DNA from: Trueperaceae bacterium
GTDB taxonomy: Bacteria; Deinococcota; Deinococci; Deinococcales; Trueperaceae
NCBI GenBank assembly: GCA_036381595.1
Contig: DASVCN010000004.1
Span: 1-46,506, forward strand
Length of the DNA stretch: 46,506 bases
Direction of reading: 5' to 3'
The notes beneath the pieces are model-generated. The model saw only the letters and a program-made list of their open reading frames with translations. It was not told the origin of the DNA and ran no database searches. Below, piece by piece: positions 40,839 through 46,506 of the stretch. The translations under genes were made by a program, and so were the position numbers. How positions within the stretch are numbered: the stretch's first letter is position 1; each line of letters opens with the position of its first letter.

Positions 40839-43800
40839 GTGAAGAGCAGAGGCGGGAACGAGTCCTCATCCGAGGGCGTCCGGATCTACCTGCTCGGTCG
40901 GTTCGAGGTCGAGTGGCGGGGCCGCTCACTGGCCGGCTCCCGATGGACCAGACAGAAGGCAGCTTCGCTGCTCCAACGACTCGCGCGGGAGCGGCGGCTC
41001 CACAAGGAGCAGGTCATCGAGGAGTTCTGGCCCCAGGCCGACCTCGGTTCCGGCAACAACAACTTCCACCAGACACTCCACCTGTTGCGCCGGACCCTCG
41101 ACGACGCCCTGGGGCCGGGCTGCGCAGACGCCACCTTCGATTTCAGGGCCGGTCTGCTGCAGCTACGGGAAACGGTCACGGTCGACGCAGACGAGTTCGA
41201 GGAGTCGGCACGGTCGGCGCGCAGCCCCGCTGAACTCGACGCCGCACTCGCGCTCTACCGCGGCGAACTCCTGCCTGCCGAGCGCTACGCCGAGTGGACC
41301 CAGCAACCTCGCGAACTGCTCCATGCGCTCTACCGCCAGACGGCCTGGAGGAAGGGCGCCCTGATCGCCGCCGAGGGCCGCTACGACGCGGCCGTAGCCA
41401 TCCTGCTCCCGCTCCTCGCCGAGGAACCTGCAGACGAGCGGACGCACCGGGAGCTGATGCGGCTCTACGCCGCCTCCGGACGGCGCCACGAGGCGTTGCG
41501 GCAGTACCAGTCGTGCCGTGAGGCGTTGGCGGCGGAGTTGGGTGTGGAGCCATCTGCGGAGACCGTCGAGTTGTACGAGCGGCTGGTACTCGGCGAGCGG
41601 CTGGTACTCGGCGAGCCGCTGCCGGGGCGAGGCGAGGCAGGAGCCATCGACGGCGTTCCGCGGGCAGGGAACTACTTCGGTTCCGGGCCACTGCCATCCA
41701 GCGACGACAGTGTGCCCTTCGTAGGCCGGGACGACGAACTGGCGCGGCTCCTCTCCAGGACGGCTGACGCACGCGGTGGCGTGACGCTGATCGATGGGGA
41801 GGCTGGCGTAGGTAAGACGCGACTGGCGAACGAGTTGATCGGCGAACGGGCGAAGGCGGGTTCGCCCGTGCTGCGGGGAAGCGCCTACGAACTGGAGGGG
41901 CAGGCGTCATACCACTGCTTCGAAGAGGCCTTCGACGACTTCATCGAGCGCTCCCGCTCCGGTCTCGAGAACCCGCTCAGCTCCTATCGCCCGCTCGGCG
42001 TGAGCGACCCGCAGCAGGAGCACTCGGCCCTCTTCCGTTCGGTGCTCGACTTCCTGAGTAGCCTCTCCCGCTCGGCCCCCGCCCTCCTGGTGGTGGACGA
42101 TCTGCACTCGGCCGACGAGTCGAGCCTGGCGCTCTTCCACTACCTGGCGCGCAACTTCCACAGGGCAGGCATCCACCTGATCGGCACCTACCGCAGCGAG
42201 ACGAGGCCCAGTCTCCTGCCGTTCAACCGCCTCCTCCACTCCCTCTACCGCGAGGGCCTCGCCGAAACGGTCGCCGTTCTACCGCTCGCCACCGAGGAGA
42301 GCAGGCGGTTGATCGCGACCGAGTGGGGCGTCGAGCCCGACGAAGCCGTCGCCGCGCGGATCTACGACGCGGCCGAGGGGAATCCCTTCTTCACCCTGGA
42401 GATGGCGCGGGCGATGAGTTCGGGAGGCACCTCCGACCGGCTGAGCGTGCCCGACCACCTCCTGCAGATGGTCCGCGATCGGGTCCTCCGCCTTGGCGAT
42501 GGGAGCGAAGCGATTCTCTCCGCCGCGGCTGTACTGGGCCGCGAGTTCCGCTTCCGGATCCTCCGCCGCATGCTCGCCGAGGAGGACGACCGGATCCTCA
42601 CCGTGCTCGACAGCGCGATCTCCGCGCTGCTGCTCGACGACACCGGCGAAGGGTACAGGTTCAGACACTCGCTCATCAGGCGATCCCTCTACGACGCCTT
42701 GAGCAGTGCCAGGCGACGCTGGCTTCACGGTCGGGCGGCGGCAGCGCTGAGGGAGGCTTACGGCGACTCGGCGTACACGCTGCGGCCGCACCTCGAGTCG
42801 ATCGCCTTCCACTACCAGCGCAGCGAAGAGCGCCAGAGCGCGATTCCGTTCCTGCTCCAGGCGGGCGAGAAGGCCGCGTCGATCTACTCACTGGAGGAAG
42901 CGGACGACTACTTCAGGCAAGCGGAGGAGCTTCTGGACGAGTTCGGCATCGATGACCGGAGCCTCGGCTGGACGGTACACTTCGCGCGCGGCTGGTGGGG
43001 ACTGATCCTCGCGCGAGGCAACTCGGCGGTGAGCAGTATCGAGCGGGCCTTGTCGCTGCCTCGCGACGAGGCCTGGGCGCCCACCCCGGAGGAGCTGGTC
43101 AGGGCACATAGGATCTCCGCGAGGTCCCTCATCACCGCCGGGAAGATGGCCCAGGCAGAGAGGCACCTCGCGGAGGCTGCTGCGCTTCTCACGGGAACTC
43201 CCTCGGTGGACGCCGCCGATTACCGCTACGACCTTGCCCTCTGGCAGTGGCACCGGGGCGAGGCCGAGGAGGCGCTGGAGACGGCCCGGACGAGCCTCGA
43301 GATCGCGGTGGAAGTCGGCGACGAGGGCGCGCAGGCCAGGGCCCTCGAGATGATCGCGCTGGCGGGACACTCGCTCGGGCATCCTCAGACGTGGCAGCGG
43401 GCAGAGAGCGGTCGCGCCGCCCTTCTCGGTCCCAATCGCGACGTCATCGAGCTGTTCGATATCCACCTCTGCCTGTGGGAGTACAGCCTTTTCGGGGAGA
43501 TCGACTACGCCTCGATTCGGGAGCTGGTGGAGTCGACCTCCAGGCAGGCGAGGCGGATGGGTGCCGTGCGAGCCGACGCCCTGTGCCACTGCTTCCTCGG
43601 GGCCCTCGAGTTCCAGGCCGGGCGCTGGTCCCGGGCGGAAGCGGTCTTGAGGTCGGGCATCGAGATGTACAGGCGGATAGGTGCGGCTGCCGGTGAGGCC
43701 CACTGTTGCCACCGTCTCGCGATACTCGAAACCGCCCGCGGGGATCTGGACGAGGGCCTGGCCCTGCTCGAGGAAGGGATCGTCGCGGCGGAGCGCTCGC

Positions 43801-44297
43801 TGCTGCGCTCGCACTGCCTCACCCGGCTCTATTCGGTACTGATACGGAACAGGCTCGAGGCGAACGATCTGGCGGCCGCCGAGGATGCCTTGCAGGCCGC
43901 TCTCGTCGAGAGCGAGCGGCATGGCAACTGCAATACCTGCGACTCACTCCTCTGGCCCGAGGCGGTGAGCCTCCGCATCCGCCAGGGAGACCTGCCGGGC
44001 GCGGCGGAGTTCTGTGAGGAGTTGGCGGGCGCCTGCGAACGGCACGGTGGCGCCCTCTGGCAGGCGATGGTGGAGCGCAGCCGAGGAGAACTGGCGCTGG
44101 CAGCCGGACGCGCGAAGGAGGCGGCGGCCCACCTCGAGTCTGCCTGCAGCGGCTTCGAGGCCGTTGGGTTCGATTTCGCCCTCGCGCGCTCACTGGGTCA
44201 GCTTGCCGAGGCACGGACCGTCGCGGGTTCCCCGGACCTCGCAGGGAAGGCTCGGGAGCGGAGCGAACGGATCCTCGAGCGTCTGATCCGAGCCTGA
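40839..44297 (+). CDS. Large SARP-like regulator with BTAD, AAA ATPase and TPR domains
   Basis: 1152 aa. N-terminal winged-helix DNA-binding part (about 14-100: VRIYLLGRFEVEWRGRSL, RQKAASLLQRLA, VIEEFWP, NNNFHQTLHLLRRTL) and a BTAD helical domain (about 105-250). The AAA/NB-ARC-like ATPase has FVGRDDELARLL, Walker A GEAGVGKT (320-327) and Walker B LLVVDDLHSAD (Asp420, Asp421). The C-terminal half is TPR-like helical repeats. In actinobacteria such proteins (AfsR-like) activate secondary-metabolite genes; here the likely targets are the downstream OsmC-DUF4242-cupin genes. The start is GTG 40839 because a TATGCT box precedes it. An 18-bp duplication sits between BTAD and ATPase. Confidence 0.86.
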   Translation: MKSRGGNESSSEGVRIYLLGRFEVEWRGRSLAGSRWTRQKAASLLQRLARERRLHKEQVIEEFWPQADLGSGNNNFHQTLHLLRRTLDDALGPGCADATFDFRAGLLQLRETVTVDADEFEESARSARSPAELDAALALYRGELLPAERYAEWTQQPRELLHALYRQTAWRKGALIAAEGRYDAAVAILLPLLAEEPADERTHRELMRLYAASGRRHEALRQYQSCREALAAELGVEPSAETVELYERLVLGERLVLGEPLPGRGEAGAIDGVPRAGNYFGSGPLPSSDDSVPFVGRDDELARLLSRTADARGGVTLIDGEAGVGKTRLANELIGERAKAGSPVLRGSAYELEGQASYHCFEEAFDDFIERSRSGLENPLSSYRPLGVSDPQQEHSALFRSVLDFLSSLSRSAPALLVVDDLHSADESSLALFHYLARNFHRAGIHLIGTYRSETRPSLLPFNRLLHSLYREGLAETVAVLPLATEESRRLIATEWGVEPDEAVAARIYDAAEGNPFFTLEMARAMSSGGTSDRLSVPDHLLQMVRDRVLRLGDGSEAILSAAAVLGREFRFRILRRMLAEEDDRILTVLDSAISALLLDDTGEGYRFRHSLIRRSLYDALSSARRRWLHGRAAAALREAYGDSAYTLRPHLESIAFHYQRSEERQSAIPFLLQAGEKAASIYSLEEADDYFRQAEELLDEFGIDDRSLGWTVHFARGWWGLILARGNSAVSSIERALSLPRDEAWAPTPEELVRAHRISARSLITAGKMAQAERHLAEAAALLTGTPSVDAADYRYDLALWQWHRGEAEEALETARTSLEIAVEVGDEGAQARALEMIALAGHSLGHPQTWQRAESGRAALLGPNRDVIELFDIHLCLWEYSLFGEIDYASIRELVESTSRQARRMGAVRADALCHCFLGALEFQAGRWSRAEAVLRSGIEMYRRIGAAAGEAHCCHRLAILETARGDLDEGLALLEEGIVAAERSLLRSHCLTRLYSVLIRNRLEANDLAAAEDALQAALVESERHGNCNTCDSLLWPEAVSLRIRQGDLPGAAEFCEELAGACERHGGALWQAMVERSRGELALAAGRAKEAAAHLESACSGFEAVGFDFALARSLGQLAEARTVAGSPDLAGKARERSERILERLIRA
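41580..41615 (+). repeat. 18-bp tandem duplication in the SARP-like gene
   Basis: Two exact copies of CGGCTGGTACTCGGCGAG code for RLVLGERLVLGE at the junction of the BTAD domain and the linker to the ATPase. Exact identity suggests a recent event. Confidence 0.9.
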
Positions 44298-44313
44298 ACT
44301 CGCTGCATAAGGG

Positions 44314-44336
44314 GTACGTAAGAGCGAGATAAGTAC
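44314..44336 (+). promoter_or_regulatory. Candidate operator upstream of the OsmC gene
   Basis: GTACGTA (44314-44320) and TAAGTAC (44330-44336) are an imperfect inverted repeat (6 of 7) with a 9-nt centre. It lies just upstream of a possible -10 box TAGCCT (44344-44349). It may bind the SARP-like regulator or another factor. Confidence 0.35.
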
Positions 44337-44381
44337 GCCTGCCTAGCCTGATCCAGCAGGACCAGGAAAGGAGGCAGAGAG

Positions 44382-44921
44382 ATGCAGATGAACGGGTTCG
44401 ACCTCGAACGCTACCAGTCGACGGTGGCAGCCCTGAAGCAGCAACCGGAGGCGGCGAAGGTCACCTTCCGGGGTCGCTTCGACTGGGAGCAAGGCTTCGG
44501 AGGAACCGCTCGCTCTGTCGAGGTGGAACAGGCGGGAGAGCTGACTCCGCGCCCGTTCGTGTTCCGCTGCGACGTGCCGGTGGAGATGCTGGGCGACGAC
44601 TCGGGATCGATGCCGGCCGAGCGGATGCTGTCGGCGCTGGCGCACTGCGTCGGGACGAGCTTCGCAGTACAGGCGACGAAGCACGGTGTCGACCTCCAGG
44701 CGCTGCAGGTGGAACTGACGGGCGAGGTGGACCTGTGCGGGTTCCTCGATCTCGGTTCGGCCCGCCCGGGGTTCTCGGGAATCGACGTCCGCGTGCTCGT
44801 GCGCACGAACGCTCCCGAGGCCGAGCTCGCCCGATTAGGACGGGACGCTGCCCGCTTCTCACCGATGTTCGACTCGCTGTCCAGGCCCGTGAGCATCGAT
44901 CTGCAGGTCGAACGAGCCTGA
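44382..44921 (+). CDS. OsmC/Ohr-family protein
   Basis: 179 aa. The family core runs from about 25 (AKVTFRGRFDWEQGFGG) and has the peroxidatic Cys89 in MLSALAHCVGTSFAVQA. The position of the usual second catalytic Cys appears as Ser160 in RFSPMFDSLSRPV, a variant seen in some OsmC relatives, so a normal Cys-Cys peroxidase cycle is doubtful. Cys63 and Cys119 are extra. Cytosolic. AAAGGAGG lies 9 nt before ATG 44382. First of three closely spaced genes after the regulator. Confidence 0.85.
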   Translation: MQMNGFDLERYQSTVAALKQQPEAAKVTFRGRFDWEQGFGGTARSVEVEQAGELTPRPFVFRCDVPVEMLGDDSGSMPAERMLSALAHCVGTSFAVQATKHGVDLQALQVELTGEVDLCGFLDLGSARPGFSGIDVRVLVRTNAPEAELARLGRDAARFSPMFDSLSRPVSIDLQVERA

Positions 44922-44973
44922 ATCCCGCGACCAGCCACGGAACGACCCCACCCTGCTTCAAAGGAGGAAGAGC

Positions 44974-45225
44974 ATGCCCTTGTACATGGATGTCCACAGG
45001 AACATCGAAGGACTCACTGAAGATGCCGTCGCCGGCGCGCACCAGAAGGACCTGGAGATACAGCACAGGCACGGCGTGAACTACAAGCGTTACTGGTTCA
45101 ACGAGGCGGAGGGGACGATCTTCTGCCTGGTGGAGGCGCCCAACAAGGAGGCCGCGAACCGGGTGCATCGAGAAGCCCACGGGCTCGTAGCCGACGAACT
45201 CGTCGAGGTGAAGGAAGCCGGTTAG
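44974..45225 (+). CDS. DUF4242 small protein (SCO4226-like, possible nickel binding)
   Basis: 83 aa. The sequence MPLYMDVHRNIEGLTEDAVA ... AHQKDLEIQHRHGVNYKRYW ... GTIFCLVEAPNKEAANRVHREAHG follows the DUF4242 family throughout, including Streptomyces SCO4226, reported as a nickel-binding protein. Asp6, His8 and the His residues of AHQ/QHRHG/VHREAHG are candidate ligands. Ferredoxin-like fold expected. AAAGGAGG lies 7 nt before the ATG. Lies 52 nt after the OsmC gene. Function here is unknown. Confidence 0.83.
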   Translation: MPLYMDVHRNIEGLTEDAVAGAHQKDLEIQHRHGVNYKRYWFNEAEGTIFCLVEAPNKEAANRVHREAHGLVADELVEVKEAG

Positions 45226-45237
45226 GCGCCAGCAGGC

Positions 45238-45263
45238 GGTCCTCCGGGAATGCCCGGTGGACC
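45238..45263 (+). other. Intercistronic hairpin
   Basis: GGTCC-T-CCGGG, loop AATG, CCCGG-T-GGACC: two 5-bp stems joined by a T-T mismatch, 12 nt after the DUF4242 stop. No U-tract, so processing or partial termination is more likely than full termination. Confidence 0.45.
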
Positions 45264-45305
45264 ACGATCGTCACAACCCGCCGTACCGACAGCGAAGGAG
45301 CTGAA

Positions 45306-45794
45306 ATGATCGCAGCCAGCTGGAGAAGCCGAATTACTCTCGTGACCGTCCTGCTGCTGGTCCTCACCGGCGACCTCGCCTTCTCCCAGCAACCGGACGA
45401 CCCGCTCGCCGGCTCCACCCCCGAAGTCCTGGGAAGCATGACGCCGGGACAGGGGAACGGGAACGCCCTGGTTTTCATGCGACTGACGATGGAACCTGGT
45501 GCCTCCATCCCGGCTCATCACCATCCCGGCGCAGTGGTTGTCGTCGTCCAGTCGGGGATCTTCGGTACCGAGTTCATCGAAGGCGAGGGAACGGTCGCAC
45601 GCTACGGCGAGCAGGGGACCGAACTACTGACCGCAGGACACGAGATAACGATGGGCCCTGGCGACAGCCTCTCCTACGAGGGCGCGGTCCACACGATGAG
45701 GAATGACGGCCCGGGGGAACTCGTACTGCTGGTATCGGCCCTGCTGGATCCGGAGCAACCGGGATTCATCTTCATGAACGCTGCACAACAGTAG
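45306..45794 (+). CDS. Secreted cupin-domain protein
   Basis: 162 aa. Signal peptide (RITLVTVLLLVLTGDLAFS). A single cupin 2 barrel: motif 1 is PAHHHPGAVVVVVQSGIF (His71-73) with Glu89 nearby, and motif 2 is MGPGDSLSYEGAVHTMRN with His129. The His set can bind a divalent metal. Such small exported cupins are often of unknown function. AAGGAG lies 7 nt before the ATG. Last gene of the OsmC-DUF4242-cupin cluster. Confidence 0.83.
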   Translation: MIAASWRSRITLVTVLLLVLTGDLAFSQQPDDPLAGSTPEVLGSMTPGQGNGNALVFMRLTMEPGASIPAHHHPGAVVVVVQSGIFGTEFIEGEGTVARYGEQGTELLTAGHEITMGPGDSLSYEGAVHTMRNDGPGELVLLVSALLDPEQPGFIFMNAAQQ

Positions 45795-45820
45795 TCTCCT
45801 GCCGGTTCGACAGCAGCGGA

Positions 45821-45845
45821 GGGGCGATGCGGACAGCGTCGCCCC
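45821..45845. terminator. Hairpin terminator between convergent genes
   Basis: GGGGCGATGC, loop GGACA, GCGTCGCCCC: 10-bp stem with one G-T pair, followed on the plus strand by CCTTCCCC. It serves the cupin gene and possibly the convergent small gene. Confidence 0.6.
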
Positions 45846-45865
45846 CTTCCCCGCCTGCTTCTGTA

Positions 45866-46072
45866 TCAGGGCGCGACCGGTTCGACCGAGTAGGTGAGTT
45901 TCGGTCTGCTCGCTACGTAGGTCTGCCCAGCCTCGATGGCCTCAGCCTCCGTCATGAACAGGTGCGGCTCCTGCCCATCCATAATGAATTCGGGCTCGTC
46001 GTCGCCCCGCTCCTCGGCGAAGGCTGTCCCCTGAGGAACCAATCTGACGTAGTATCCCTGAGTCCGACTCAT
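45866..46072 (-). CDS. Small protein of unknown function
   Basis: 68 aa, not recognised. It begins MSRTQGYYVRLVPQGTAFAE, has an acidic middle (RGDDEPEFIMDGQEPHLF) and a helical TEAEAIEAGQTYVAS. No signal peptide, membrane helix or Cys. It looks like a compact alpha/beta protein. AGGAGG lies 9 nt before ATG 46072, which supports a real gene. Oriented the same way as the tRNA and 5S genes but separated from them by a terminator. Confidence 0.6.
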   Translation of the reverse strand: MSRTQGYYVRLVPQGTAFAEERGDDEPEFIMDGQEPHLFMTEAEAIEAGQTYVASRPKLTYSVEPVAP

Positions 46073-46183
46073 CCTGGCTGCCTCCTATACGGGTCCGATC
46101 GGCCCGCCGGAACCATGGATACCGGAGGAGATGCAGCGTCGCCGTGACCTGGGTCGCCGAAGACGACCCTGGGGGAGAGATAA

Positions 46184-46214
46184 CAAGAGAAAGACCCCAT
46201 CGTGAGACGGGATC
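46184..46214 (-). terminator. Terminator of the rRNA-tRNA transcript
   Basis: On the minus strand GATCCC pairs with GGGGTC (one G-U) around a 10-nt loop, followed by TTTCTCTTGTT. It lies 44 nt beyond the CCA end of tRNA-Gly. Confidence 0.55.
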
Positions 46215-46257
46215 GGGAACGGCTCGTAACTGGAGCAGATCTTCGGAGCGGAGTAGT

Positions 46258-46333
<76 letters not shown>

Positions 46334-46373
46334 AGGATGCCGGAGCCTAGACTCCGGGGATGCTCAAAATAAT

Positions 46374-46496
<123 letters not shown>

Positions 46497-46506
46497 TTCA
46501 GATATG

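Overview
The window is high-GC bacterial chromosome with dense, short-gapped genes on both strands. Several signs point to the Deinococcota (Thermus-Deinococcus lineage), possibly a Truepera-like member (inference). These are a Gfh1-type RNA polymerase inhibitor with the acidic DDYDD tip, a 5S rRNA followed by tRNA-Gly as in Thermus 23S-5S-tRNA-Gly operons, and at least seven genes whose TANNNT -10 box lies 6-8 nt before the start codon, the signature of leaderless mRNAs common in Deinococcus. No phage, insertion sequence or CRISPR array was seen.

Layout. 1-6710: the end of a cytochrome c gene, then a leftward unit coding for a glutamine-rich tri-haem cytochrome c and a secreted PQQ quinoprotein dehydrogenase, preceded by a glycine-rich lipoprotein with a MopE-type metal-binding motif. 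6925-12248: acyl-CoA synthetase, serine beta-lactamase-like hydrolase, histidine phosphatase, GldC-like protein and three very small membrane proteins. 12447-15735: a VWA / PP2C phosphatase / kinase triad of the TerY-P (YegL-YegK-YegI) type. 15859-16953: long-form RmlA nucleotidyltransferase. 16974-22753: a pstSCAB-phoB-phoR operon with a recognisable Pho box. 22898-24672: amt and a PII protein. 24901-31345: MazG-like pyrophosphohydrolase, GH13 amylase, Crp/Fnr regulator, DUF4397 secreted protein, lysS and gfh1. 31572-38872: two complete glycine betaine-type ABC importers transcribed away from each other across a 720-nt non-coding region. 38953-40782: lytic transglycosylase. 40839-45794: a very large SARP-like regulator followed by OsmC, DUF4242 and cupin genes. 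45866-46496: a small unknown gene, tRNA-Gly and 5S rRNA; the 23S gene should lie just beyond the right edge.

How the genes work together. The left end looks like a periplasmic or cell-surface oxidation module: the PQQ enzyme oxidises an alcohol or sugar and passes electrons to the tri-haem cytochrome. The middle is nutrient sensing (phosphate through Pst/PhoBR, ammonium through Amt/PII). The right part is osmotic and stress adaptation (two compatible-solute importers, OsmC peroxidase, cell-wall turnover). The triad at 12.4-15.7 kb is a self-contained phosphorylation switch whose target is unknown.

The least described objects are the Q-rich cytochrome/quinoprotein pair, the membrane-anchored TerY-P kinase triad, the SARP-OsmC-DUF4242-cupin cluster, and the long structured leader between the two betaine operons.
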